Assembly: GCF_000315625.1 (NCBI RefSeq)
Contig: NW_005434613.1
Coordinates: forward strand, 103,425 to 131,028
DNA length: 27,604 nucleotides
Direction: 5' to 3'
Origin: Guillardia theta CCMP2712
Lineage: Eukaryota; Cryptophyceae; Pyrenomonadales; Geminigeraceae
This document shows positions 1 through 10,300 of this stretch, piece after piece (position 1 is the first letter of the stretch; the number at the start of each line of letters is the position of its first letter). The notes under the pieces were generated by a model. It had not been told where the DNA came from. It saw only the letters and a list, made by a program, of their open reading frames with translations, and ran no database searches. The translations under genes and the position numbers were made by a program.

Positions 1-50
1 TCCTCCTCCTCCTCCTCCTCCTCCTCCTCCTCCTCCTCCTCCTCCTCCTC
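1..50. repeat. (TCC)n microsatellite at left edge
   Basis: Uninterrupted TCC trinucleotide repeat filling the first 50 bases. On the minus strand it is GGA and lies just inside an intron of the methyltransferase gene, right after its splice donor. It continues off the window. Confidence 0.97.
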
Positions 51-59
51 CGTCGTCAC

Positions 60-815
60 CTCCATCCCCCCGGGATCGAATCGTCGTCGTGGAACAGCAG
101 TACTTCCGTCCTGTCGTCACAGAGCTGCAGCAGACTTGCGAGCAGAAGGGAGAAGGATGGCAGGAAGAACGTGAGGTCAGATCCGATGATAGAGCTCCAA
201 CGCTCTCTTGACAACTCCTCCTCTTCCTCCCCCCACTCGTGTGACCGGATCTCGACCAACACGTCCGGGTTTGCTGAGACGTTCTGAGCGAGGTACCACA
301 AGGAGGAGGCCCTGTCTGTCGCCACAACTCGCGATGCTCCCGCACGTGAAGCCGCCATGGCGCCGAGCCCATGGCTAGATCCAAGCTCGAGGACGTTACG
401 GTGGGAGAAGGAGGTGCGATGCGTCTCGACGTAGTTCATGAGCGTCTGCCCCGAGGCTTTACGGGTGCGAAGTACAGGAGCATGCAGGGCTCACCAGTGC
501 TGCAGGCCAGAGGAAGAACTCGCCATCGTTGCCTGCCTGCGTGAGACCGCCGTCAGGTCTGTAGGGGAGGAGGGACGAGGAAGGACGAAGGGAATCATCG
601 AGGAAGGTATGGGGGAGGATCAGACGAGGAGGAAAGAATAGGGTAGGATCGTCGTGTTGAGGAGTGAGAACCTTGCAGGGATCCTCGTAGAGGACGTAGG
701 GAGTTGCCAGGAGGGCTGAACTAATCTCGCGCCTCCACATTTTGTGTGTCCCATCGAATAGGCCGAAGGAGGAGAGCGAGTCTATGCTGTTGACCTCCAA
801 CCCCATCACATCCAA
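60..815 (-). CDS. METTL21-like (family 16) class I SAM-dependent methyltransferase, N-terminal part, partial
   Basis: Probable protein methyltransferase of the METTL21/family-16 lysine methyltransferase type; the protein substrate cannot be told. Minus-strand exons are 815-672, 536-495 and 445-60, with introns 671-537 (135 bp) and 494-446 (49 bp, GTGAGC...GGCAG). The phases agree and give 190 visible residues. Exon 2 carries LWPAAL, the hydrophobic WPA motif that precedes the methyltransferase fold in this family. Exon 3 carries SAM motif I, VLELGSSHGLG (residues about 80-90), the acidic post-I strand VVATDR (about 102-107) and GSDLTFF (about 150), in place of the family's usual D-x-x-Y motif. 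A donor (GGAG then GTGACG) at 60/59 ends exon 3, so the C-terminal exons lie outside the window. The start at 815 is the first Met of exon 1; the frame stays open a little further upstream, so the start is uncertain. Assignment is from motifs only. Confidence 0.75.
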
Positions 816-837
816 GTCAAGTCTGCCTTAACATCCT

Positions 838-960
838 CCTTTCCCCTCTCCATTCCTCTCTCCCTTTCCCTCTCCCTTCCCCTCTCCCTTCCCCTCTCCC
901 TTCCTCTCTCCCTTCCCCTCTCCCTTCCCCTCTCCCTTCCCCTCTCCCTTCCTCTCCCTC
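838..960. repeat. 12-bp pyrimidine minisatellite (CCCTTCCCCTCT-type)
   Basis: About ten imperfect copies of a 12-base pyrimidine-only unit. The lysine/glycine/glutamate-rich ORF on the opposite strand is a product of the repeat. Confidence 0.92.
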
Positions 961-1720
961 CATGGCGCATTCCGCACAGATGCGGCAGTGCTACGGCCTG
1001 GTGAGTTCAACGCGCCGCGCCGGAGGCCCGGGTGCCGGTGGCCCTCTCCCCCGGCCGGTACCGGGCCCGGGCCGGGCGCTGGCATGGCGCGGGGGAATTG
1101 TCCTGCGCGCAGTTAAGTGAAGGTATCAGTTAAGTTTGGGGGACAGCAGTTGGAAGGAATAGGTTTGGTTCTCGCTGTCTTTTCTCTTCTCGCCGTTTTG
1201 GAAGATTTTTGACTTAACCGTAACAAGTTTGTTTGAGTAGCCAGTGGCAAAGAGAAAAATGCCATGTCAAAGGGCGGCTGAGCATTGTCTTTACGGTCCG
1301 AGTCACCGTGCCTGACCATGAGCCGCGAGTTCCGGGAAGATCCGTGGACACTGGACGTGAGCCTGAGTCCGGAAATATTCGAGTCACAACTTGCCAAGTT
1401 CTGTGCCACGGACTGACGGTGAAACGGCGAGTCGGAAATCAGTGAAGGTGTTCGGAAAGTACCATCATCGAGTTTGTATCACGACCGGTGACGTGCAACA
1501 GCCTGACTCTGAAGCCTACCGTACGGCGTAGTCTATAATTGACTCTGAAGCAGCCGGGCTGCCACTGCAAAACTACCCGGCGCCTTGCCACAGCGGCCAG
1601 TGTAGATCGGACCCGGCGGGTGTACGGGCGGGCCGGCCCTAGATACTGAACTTGGTGACTGGGAACCGAAAGTTTACTTCCTACTGGACTGACTTCCCGT
1701 AGTGAAAAGTTCACGCTTTA

Positions 1721-1980
1721 GGGGGTGGGTACCTGGATCATGGCAGGGTCATCGAACGGGGGGGTTATCTGACCAGGGTACAAGTCCCAATCAAAAATAG
1801 AACATATCAAAGTGGTGGGTACTTTTCTGTCATTTGTACCTGTCTCAAAACATAACAGTGGGTAGGGGTACATTACATGGGGATCTGACCACTGTGTGCA
1901 GAGGGGGTGAGAAATGGCCTTTCATGGATATGGGGGTAGGTCGACATGGGTGGGTAATTATTGGAGGGGGATAGGGGTAC
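1721..1980 (+). repeat. Cluster of GGGTAC / TAGGGGTAC motifs
   Basis: Within about 260 bases the plus strand has GGGTACC (about 1727), AGGGTAC (about 1775), GGGTACT (about 1816), TAGGGGTAC (1863-1871 and 1972-1980), and related GGGGGTAGG. The same motif in the opposite orientation recurs at 21227-21600 and 23598-23655. The copies are short and irregularly spaced, so this is a dispersed motif family rather than a tandem array. Confidence 0.6.
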
Positions 1981-2078
1981 GTGCTGTGCGTACAAGGGTG
2001 GGGTGGGGTGATAATGAGTGATTCCCGAAATAGAAACCAGCCGCCTCTGGTGATGGGCGATGGCAGAGGAAAATTGGA

Positions 2079-2172
2079 TGAAGAAGGAGAGAAGAGAGAG
2101 AGAAGAGAGAGAAGAGAGAGAAGAGAGAGAGGAGAGAGAAGAGAGAGAAGAAAGAGAGAGAAGCGAGAAGAG
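2079..2172 (+). repeat. Purine-only GAGAA/GA microsatellite
   Basis: Almost pure G/A tract built from GAGA and GAGAA units, strongly strand-asymmetric. Arg/Glu-rich and Leu/Ser-rich ORFs on either strand here are artefacts of the repeat. Confidence 0.93.
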
Positions 2173-2596
2173 AGAAGGCTGAAAGGATAGCAAGGAAGCA
2201 TGGGTGAGAGGAGATGAGCAGTACATTGGAAAGAAGAAGAGATTTATCTTGAAGTGCAGCAGGGACATCAAATCGGTAGTTTACGTTGGAACAAGAGCTT
2301 TGTAAATCTCAATGCTTATATTCTAGAGGTTGTTTCGAATCATCTGCTCTAGAGAGTATGAAACACGTAGTGCTGATCTTCAAGCAGCGAACTGTGAAAC
2401 TCTAAATTTTGAGGTAGTCATACATAGCTGCTGTGTCCCGGAACCTGACAGGAAGAACCTATCAATCAGTTGTTGTTCTGAAGCATCTGTTAGAGTGATT
2501 GCTCATGTTTATGCATACAACTAGTATTCTGTGTGTTCCATCACGATGAAGTGCTTCCATGCATGACTGTTTTCTATGTGCCCAGGTCTCGTTCTC

Positions 2597-4051
2597 ATGG
2601 CGATCGGTCAAGCGAGTTCTCACGGGACTGAAATCCCTTCCTATGTCTGCTATGTCGATCAGGGGCAGGACACCCGCCGGCGATCCAATGTCAGGCGCGC
2701 CATCGTGGCATCGGCTCTTGTTGCCGTCGCTCTTTGCGCTGCGGTCATGCTCATGTTCTCCAAGCAACCGGCTCCCGCCCGTCGATCCCTCCTGGGTATG
2801 ACCAAGGCTACTGCTGCTGCCAAGGGCCGCATGGACATCGCGCTTGCTGCCAGGCTGATCAAGGCGGCGCCCTCGGCGTCTTTTGCGCAGCTCTCGACGA
2901 TCTTGGACAACTGGAAGAGCAACCAGATTGTGAACTTCGACCGCTCGAGCCAGACGAGCACGCAGATGTTGGCGTTCTTGCCTGGGAATGTGGAGACAGC
3001 TCTGGAGGAATCCGGAAAGCTCTGCGAAAAGAAGGACTTCATCTTCCAGAAGTTCAACCAGCTTCTCAACAAGCTCAAGGACGAGTCCATCGTGAGAAAT
3101 CAGACCGACCATGCCGCCTACGTTGCCCAGCAGGAGGCGCTCAAGGCTTGGCTGGATGGTGAGAGCGCTTACCGTCTTGAGGTAGAGAAGGAGAAGGAGG
3201 CCAAGGACGGGGCACAGTTTGCTCGTGCCGAGCTGGAGAAGTGGAAGGCAACTGTGAAGCAGACTGAGGAACGTCTCACTACCATGACAAAGTCCTACAA
3301 CGCAGAGAAGGCTGATATTGAATCTGAGAGGTCAGTCTTTGCTCATGCGCATTCCTGCCTCCTCTGTGCTTACCCGCTCTGCCAGGGAGCTTCTCAAGGA
3401 GATTCTCCGCATCCTCGGCGTTCTTGAGGACCAGCCTCTAGATGATGTGAGTCTCTTGTCCTCCACCTTCCTCCTCCTTCCTTCTGACTTGCTCGTTCGC
3501 TGCAGAGAAGCAAGGAAGCTGGTGGCTACACCGCTCAGAAGCGCGCCCAGGATGTCGCCATGAAGCAGCTCCGCTCCAAGATTGCTCAGCTGAAGCAGCG
3601 TGCGACCCTGGGAGGGCCCCTGCACGTCAAGCAGGTCACGATGCTCCAGCAGAAGCTTGCAAACTTTGCGGAGACCGACGAGGTGAGGAAGCTGCTGGAG
3701 GCCATGCTGGCGGATCTCGCCACCCGCGAGGAAGTCATCGACAAGGCGTATCAGGAGACTCAGACCGAGCTCGAGCAGCACAAGGACAAGGTGGTGGAGT
3801 ACGAGAAGGAGGTCGTGGACCTGTCCAACGCTGCGGACAAGGCGAAGCAGCGAGCGGACGCCAAGGACCTGCAGCGCCAGGCGCTCAATGGCAAGAAGAT
3901 CAACTCGGACGAGGAGTACAAGAACGAGCACGCGGAGTACGAGATCGTCGCCACTCCTGCCGAGCGAGCAATCTACATCCTCCACATGATTATGGAGAAG
4001 ATCGACGCCTTCTGCAAGAACGGAGGAAGTGCCGCATCCCCGACCGCTTAA
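2597..4051 (+). CDS. Single-pass membrane coiled-coil protein, 446 aa, family not recognised
   Basis: Three exons: 2597-3330, 3386-3446 and 3506-4051. Introns are 3331-3385 (GTCAGT...GCCAG) and 3447-3505 (GTGAGT...TGCAG). Phases agree and the coding length is 447 codons including TAA. The N-terminus has about 40 polar residues, a basic RRRSNVRR stretch, then one hydrophobic helix (about residues 41-63, AIVASALVAVALCAAVMLMF). This suggests a type II membrane protein or an uncleaved signal anchor. The rest is rich in Glu, Lys, Ala and Gln with heptad character, in two long blocks (about residues 180-255 and 285-400), so mostly coiled coil outside or in the lumen. Three NxS/T sites are possible. 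An in-frame ATG at 2576 is an alternative start; 2597 is preferred because a 3' splice-like CCCAG lies between them. I see no enzyme motif and propose no function. The gene converges on the S74 gene. Confidence 0.78.
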
Positions 4052-4367
4052 GCGGATCCCACGGGACCCTCATCCTCTATCTTGAAGTTGTACCTCTACC
4101 TCTGACCTCTATAAACGTACGAGAATTCCTTGTCCCTCCTCGCTTGCTCGTCGTTCTCCCAGTCTCCTTCCTTCCTCTCTCTTTTCCCACCATCTCGCTT
4201 CAACTCCCTCACGGCAGCTGTTGCCGATGAGGGGCTGGCGAGCAGAAGAACAGCGAGGGAGGGTGAGCAGGGGACCTAAAGGGGAGGACGATCATCGGGC
4301 TTGTCTTACATGGTTTTGTTAGACCGAAAGAATACAATCACCTGCTAGTAAACAATAACTCTCTATG
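4052..4367. other. Convergent 3'-3' spacer
   Basis: About 316 bases between the TAA of the plus-strand coiled-coil gene and the TAG of the minus-strand S74 gene. It should contain both 3' UTRs. The left half is pyrimidine-rich, and CTATAAACG occurs near 4110. No ORF, hairpin terminator or RNA gene is apparent. Confidence 0.7.
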
Positions 4368-7300
4368 CTACCTTCTGCCCTGCACCCTCCCCAGCAGGCT
4401 TCTCATCAGCTCCTCGTTTCTCCTCGCCAGCTCCTCCTGTCTGTGTTGTCAGCGGCACAAACACCCGCCCCGCCCCTTCCCCTCCCCCTCTCACGACCTC
4501 TATCCTCCCCATTCCATTCCCTTGTCCTCCTCACCGTCTAACACCCTTCTCTTCCCTTCCCTTCCCCTCCCTTACGCTCTCCATCTCCCCTTCCTCCCCC
4601 CTCCCTCGCTGCTCCTCACGTTGTGAAGGAGAAGTTCATCCATGGAAGTCATGCGCTGCTTTCGCAGCTGCTTCAGGTCGTCAGCTGGGCTTCAGCTCGG
4701 TCACTCCTCTTACCTCGATGGCTCTCCTCGCCTCCTTCACGTTCTCCTTCACTTCCTCTTGGATCGCATTCAGCCCATGCAGCGATGCCAGCGCAACCTG
4801 AGCAGGTGAGGAACTCAAAGTTAGCCCCCTGCCGACGCCTACTCCTCCTCCTCCTCCCCTGCCCCATGCCCCCTGCCCCCTGCCCCCTGCCCCCTGCCCC
4901 CTGCCCCCTGCCCCCTCCTCCTCCCCTGCCTCCTTCTTGTCCTCCTCCTCTGTCACTCGTTTTCTGTGTCTCTATCCTCCTCTGATCCATGCCTGCTCCA
5001 GGTTTCTCCCTGCCTTTGGTTGTTTCCTCCCCTTTATCCTCTCATCCATCTCGCTTCCTCTTTCGCTCGCTTCAAGTCACCCTTCGTCTACTCCATTCTT
5101 GCTCCAGTCGCTGTCGTCCTTCCTCCCCCTCCCTCTTATCCTGTGTCGTTCCTCTCTCTCCGTCTTATCCTGTGTCCTTCCTCCCTCTCCCTCCCGTCTC
5201 TCTTCTCTTCCTCTTCCTCACCCCGTCGATATCCACGCTTGAGATTCTCGTCGGATCCTCGCCGAGTCCAAACGCCATGAAGAAATCTTGAGCCATCGGC
5301 CCCATGTGGCGAACCTGATGAGGCTCGGTCAACCTCCTCCCTCCCCCGTCGACTCCTTCTCCAAGACCCGTCTCCTCCTCCTTCGCCCCGATCCTTCCTC
5401 TCTCCCTCTCCTCTTCCTCCACGTTTCTGATACTCTACTCCTGTGCTGTTCAGCTCCTCTCCATCACTTCCATCATGAACAGCTCTCCCTGAACTCACAT
5501 CATCGCCTTGGTATGACCAAGTGCTGATAGGAACCTCCTTCACAAGTTTCTGCGAGAAAGTGAATGGCAGAGGGAGGGAGGGAAGGGGGTAGGGAGAGAG
5601 GGAGAGAGGGAGGGAGCTGGGAGGGAGGGGGAGAGGGAGGGATGGAGGGAGCTGGAAGGGAGAGGAGCAGCAGGAACAGGAACAGGGCGGGAAGGGAGGT
5701 GAGGTAGGAGACAGGCAGGCAGCGGACCTGCAGGACGAGTCTGGGGTTCACTTGTTGGATGTCTTCCTTACTGTTCCTGTCCGAAAGGACAGACCACGAG
5801 CTGCATGCGACGGTCAGTCCCTGCTCCCCCCCTCCCCCCAGCTCACGCCTCACCTGCTCCTCGGCTCCAGCACGACGCCCAGCTCCTTCCCAGAGGGGGT
5901 GAAGCCAGTCACGAACTTGATGCCTCCTCTTGCCCGCACGTTGAAGGATCCGTCGGCCTTGGAGCTGAAGGGAGGAAGCGAGCTGTCTCCCGCTACGCTC
6001 CCGTCGGTAAAGACGAAGCTCCCGGTGTGCGCGGCAGGGGCCGCGTTGACGCCCAGGGAGACGGTTGTGGCATTGGCGAGGAGGCTACTGCACTTGATAA
6101 CGTACTCCTCCTCCGGGAAGACGATGCTAGACGGCAGGTTGCCAGTGGTGATGACGGTACCGGACACGTCGGGGAACGAGATAATGTTCTGGCCTGTCGG
6201 GGGGGAGATCTCGAACACCGTGCTTCCTGAGGATACATTGGCTATCCCCTCGGAGAACCGCAAGGGGAACCTTCCGTGGATCACCGATCTCACCTCCACC
6301 TTCCCAGCTCGATCCGGGCTGCCTATGGTGATCAGGCTCCCCGCAAACACGAGCTTGCCCAGCAAGTTCGCCTCCCCGATGACGTTGAGCGACTCTACGA
6401 CGTCGGGGAAGTTGCCGGTGGTCAAGATGGTTCCGGTCACGTCCGGCAGGGTGATGACGTGGCTACCCGACGGCTCCTCGACCCCCAGGGAGATGCTAGA
6501 GGCGCCCTGGGAGGTTCCAGGGAAGCGGAGGGGGGAGGAACCAGTCAGAACGGCGTTGACCTCCAACAAGCTGGCGGCTCCCGGCGTGCCAAAGATGACG
6601 TCATCGTTTGTGAAGGAGGCGCCTTTGTAGAAGCTCGCCTGCCCGATGAAGGAAGTGGTCTCGAGAACGTTGAGCATGTTGCCGGTGGTGAGGACAGTCC
6701 CGCTGACGTCAGGGAGAGTGAGCAGCCGGTCCTCCGTCGGGCTCTCAACCCCTATGGAGAGGACGTTGTCCGGCCAGGATCGGTCGGAGAAGGTCAAGGG
6801 GACGGAGCCGAGGAACTGAACGTTGAACCTGACGGAGCTCGCAGTCCGCGGATCTCCTATCAGCAAATTTCCCCCGATCCTCGTCTCCCCGTCCAGGGAC
6901 GTCACCCCCAGCACCGACACCTCCTCAAATACCTCAGGCAACGTCCCAGCTGTGACGATCGACCCACTGGAGTCCGGCAGGTGGACGATAGCTGAGGAGG
7001 ACGGCTCCGGGAGGTGGAGGGTGAGAGTCGACGACGTCCTGTCCTTGTGCACGAAGGCCAGGGGGAACTGCCCGACCGCAAAGCCCTGCAGCTCGACCTT
7101 GGACCCGGGCTGACCGATGGACGAGTTTCCCATGACCAGCAGCTTTTGCTGCACTGCCAAGCTGCTGAACGCTGACTCCTTGCTAATGTCCTCGAGGTTC
7201 CCTGTGGTGATAAGTGTTCCCGTCACATCCGGCACCACCAGCTCTGCCAGGAACGTGTCCTGCTGCTTGTCCGGGTACCACCCCTGCTCCGCGCACTTGA

Positions 7301-10300
7301 ACGCCTCGGCTGCCGTCGGGTCCGCCACGATCTTCGACTCGTCCACGAAGTAGGAGCGCTCGCCGCTGAAGATGGGCGAGAGAAGCTGCGTTATTTTCCC
7401 CTGATGCCACTCCACCTCCGCCAGGTCGCACAGGCTTGCTGCAGCAGGGGAGAGCTGAGGGCCAAGGAACCGCATGGAGTCGTAGGAGTGTCCGGTGGAG
7501 ACGACGAAGCTGGTCCAGACGCCTTCTGGCAGCACGTCCTTGACTACCAGGACGTCCTCCCAGACCTTGTTGGAGGTGTTGAGCCCTTGTACGACGGCGC
7601 CGACGAGGCTGGCAGAGAAAGAGCTTCTGGGAAGGATACGGACCAGCGAGATAACAGTGGGGCTCACGAAGTCCATCCCCAGCATGCACTGGGTGACTGT
7701 CAGCTGGAGGTCAGCTGGGAGCGCCAGGGCTGTCAAATCGAACACGTCAGAGCTGGCAGTCACTGCGGTACCGCTGGCTGTGGAGGTCTGGAGGGAGAAG
7801 AAGGTGGAGGCGTTGCCATCGTATGCGCAGAAAGGGTCGAGAGGAGATAGGCAGGGAGGCGTGTCGGTGGAGCAATCCTTGGATCCCAGGATGCCGTTGC
7901 AAGCAAAGGAGGTTGAGTTGACAGCCACCTGAGGGGGGAACAAGTCAGGCCGGGCTGGTACGCTTGACAAGCTAGACTACTCACGTCCTTGACAAACCCG
8001 ACGGATTCGTTGGACGTCTGCTGCCCTGCCCCATTGCATGTGCAAGTGTCAACGTCGTAGGAACTGCAGAGTTGACGTCCCGACACGTCCAGGCACTGGT
8101 AGAGAGTGCGGTTGTACTGGATGATAGCGCGAGCGTACAGCAGGCCAGCCATCTTAGTCCGAGCTACGAAGCCTTGGCGGATCGCGTAGTAACCGAGTTC
8201 ATGGTAGTCTGAGATAGAGAGAGATGAGAGTACATTCCGGCAGACAGTCTGATCGATCTGCTGCGTTCCTTCCACAGGCACTCTGAGACAACCAGTCAGA
8301 CAACCATGAGCGAGAAAGTTAGGATGAGGATGAGGATGAGTATGAGGATGAGGATGAGGGTGAGGGTGAAGGTGAGGAGGTGGTGGCGGTGGAGGAGGAG
8401 GGAGCGAGAAACTGATCTCTAGTACCTGAACGCCACCTTCCCCTTCACTCCAACCGGCAGTGACGGCGCGTCCGTGCTCAGGTAGTCTCGAAGAGCGATG
8501 TCGACACCAAACAGGTGCGGAACGGTCAGCTGGACCCGAGCCGGGCCGGAGTCCGGGTTGCTGAATCGCATGCTGACGTCACCATCGACCCAGGAGAAGA
8601 ACTCGAGCGAGGAGTAGCTGGAAGCTGAGCCCAAGGAAATGTTGCCCTGGAGATTGACGTCTCCTCCTACGTAGAGCTGCTCGTTGGGAATGCGAATGTT
8701 GGGCAGACCCAACAGGTTCCCAGTGGTCAGGACAGTCCCAGAGACGTCAGGAAAGGTGATGTTGCGCGGTTGGGTGGCTGGGATGGTGCAGACTTGAGTG
8801 TAGGTGGCGTCGTTCTCGTTGATGAGAAAGTTGAAACAGCCACTGATCCGGGACGTGTTCCCCAGGTTGAGGTAGGAGAAGGTGGGAGAGCCCGGGCTCC
8901 CGAAGTTAACCTCACTCTGGATGTCCAGTCCTTGCAGCTCGATGCTCTTGAAGACAAGATCGTCTGTGTTGCCCGTCGTAATGACCGTCCCCGTCGCGTC
9001 GGGGAAGACAAGCCTCCTGTTGCCCCCCAGCGGCACCTGGTTGATCATCCCGTAGGGTGCCGAGTAGGATGGCAGAACGCCGTCAACTCGCGTGAGTGGA
9101 GCAGTTCCCAGCGCTGCAAAGTCAACAATGGTAACAGGATCGCCAGGCTGTCCACCATGCTGGAAGATGAAGTTGTTCTTGCCTCGAAGGCCCAGCAGGA
9201 GATTGATGTCCTCCAAGTTCCCGCTCGTGATCATGGTGCCATTGGCCTCCGGCAGCTCGATCTTGCGCGTTCCCGTTGGGATGGAGAAGGACAGGCGAGT
9301 CGCCTCGTTCCTCATGTAGAAGTGAACGTCAAACTGCTCGTCCTTCTGCAGCCAGCAGTCGGTGGCGCTCGAGTAGGCCAGAAGGCACTCGCGCGAGATC
9401 TTGTTCAACAGATCCCCCTGTCGATACGAGGTCAAAGAAATCTTGACCGGCGACCCCGGCGTGTCGACCGTAACGGCCCCGAGTGAAGAGTCTTTGACGA
9501 CAGTCAAGGTCGGAGGAACTGAGCACTTGGCCTGGACCGCCAGCCTGCTGACTGCTGGATCGCAGCTGGACCTGGAGAAGCTCTTGATCCTTGCCGTGCC
9601 GATCTTGAGCAGGGTAAGGGCATCCTTGGTGAGAGCGACGGTGCAGCCAGCGCCGAGACAGAGATCCTTGAACGCTGCCTCGATTTCTGTCGCGTTGCCG
9701 CAGCTCCTTGTGCTGGCGTTGTAGAGGCCGCAAACTCCGTCGACGTTCTCTCCCCAAGACACGAAGCTGATGCTCGAGATCGAGTCTCCACCAGGGCCGT
9801 CGCAGGTGATATTGGCGAGTTGAGAAGTGTTGGCAGGCAGCTCAAGGCAGGTGGACACTCGGGTGAGGTAGTAAGTCTTGTCGCTGTTGAAGTTGGCGTT
9901 CCACAAGGACGGGCTGTCCGACCATCCTGAGCAGAACTGGGACGTTGCGCTACCACAGAAAGTAGTTCCACGTCCCGAGGAGAGAAACTTCCTGGTCGAA
10001 TGACTCTGGACGATGACGTCACACGTCTTCGAATCGAGGGGGCACAGGCTGATGTCCCAGCAGGGGATCCCTCCACACTTGACGGGCAGCAGCTCGAACT
10101 CAGTCAGAGGGTCGGAAGGGGAGCTGCTGGATTGGGCCAGCCGCAGCACTTGGCAGTCTGACCTCAGATACCACTGGGATATTGGGCAGCTCTTACTGGT
10201 GACGATGAGATTGTTTCCGTTGCCGTCCTTCATCTGAACCCTGTAGTACCGAGAGGCGAGCACCAGTCCGCACGTCGGATCCGACCTCTTACACTGCTGG

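Larger units (their letters stand above)
816..2596. other. Intergenic region, no supported gene
   Basis: No reading frame here shows splice-compatible protein features. It holds a 12-bp pyrimidine minisatellite (838-960), a very GC-rich patch (about 1000-1090) and a mixed segment with a 12-bp direct repeat TGACTCTGAAGC (1504-1515 and 1540-1551). These are followed by a GGGGTAC-motif patch (1721-1980), a GAGAA purine tract (2079-2172) and a more AT-rich stretch (about 2220-2530). The last could include the promoter or 5' UTR of the downstream coiled-coil gene. A possible 3' splice site (CTATGTGCCCAG at about 2585) suggests a non-coding first exon, but this is not established. Confidence 0.6.
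4368..5800 (-). other. Peptidase_S74 / intramolecular chaperone auto-processing domain (exons 4-9 of the giant gene)
   Basis: Spliced exons read SSWSVLSDRNSKEDIQ, then LVKEVPISTWSY, then VRHMGPMAQDFFMAFGLG, then ISSVDIDG, then VALASLHGLNAIQEE, ending in a charged coiled coil. This is the standard order of the chaperone of endosialidase/S74 family: SDxxxK, P(I/V)xxWxY, RHxGPxAQDF, VDxDGVALAxxxGL, C-terminal trimeric coil. The conserved Ser and the Lys five residues on (about Ser2419 and Lys2424, bases 5784-5782 and 5769-5767) match the Ser-Lys pair used for self-cleavage in phage endosialidases and MYRF. Cleavage before that Ser would release a fragment of about 133 residues. Every key motif is intact, so the domain is predicted active. 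Introns between these exons are 53, 178, 184, 424, about 46 and 183 bp. Confidence 0.9.

Noticed and set aside
1439-1714. 91-aa minus-strand ORF and its neighbours at 1113-1445
   Set aside because: No domain, no splice support and no conserved pattern that I can recognise; left as intergenic.
1735-1800. tRNA-like GGGTACAAGTCCC near 1775
   Set aside because: Resembles a T-arm, but no matching acceptor, D-arm or anticodon arm can be placed around it. No tRNA or rRNA was recognised anywhere in the window.
4623-5543. Pro/Ser/Leu-rich ORFs on plus and Gly/Arg/Glu-rich ORFs on minus
   Set aside because: Low-complexity intron sequence of the S74 gene. Only the short exons at 5549-5499, 5314-5222, 4797-4714 and 4667-4620 are coding.
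5752-7850. Long plus-strand ORFs (up to 292 aa) across 5752-7932
   Set aside because: They lie antisense to exon 3 of the S74 gene, which has a regular protein repeat and correct splice phases. The antisense frames have no family features.
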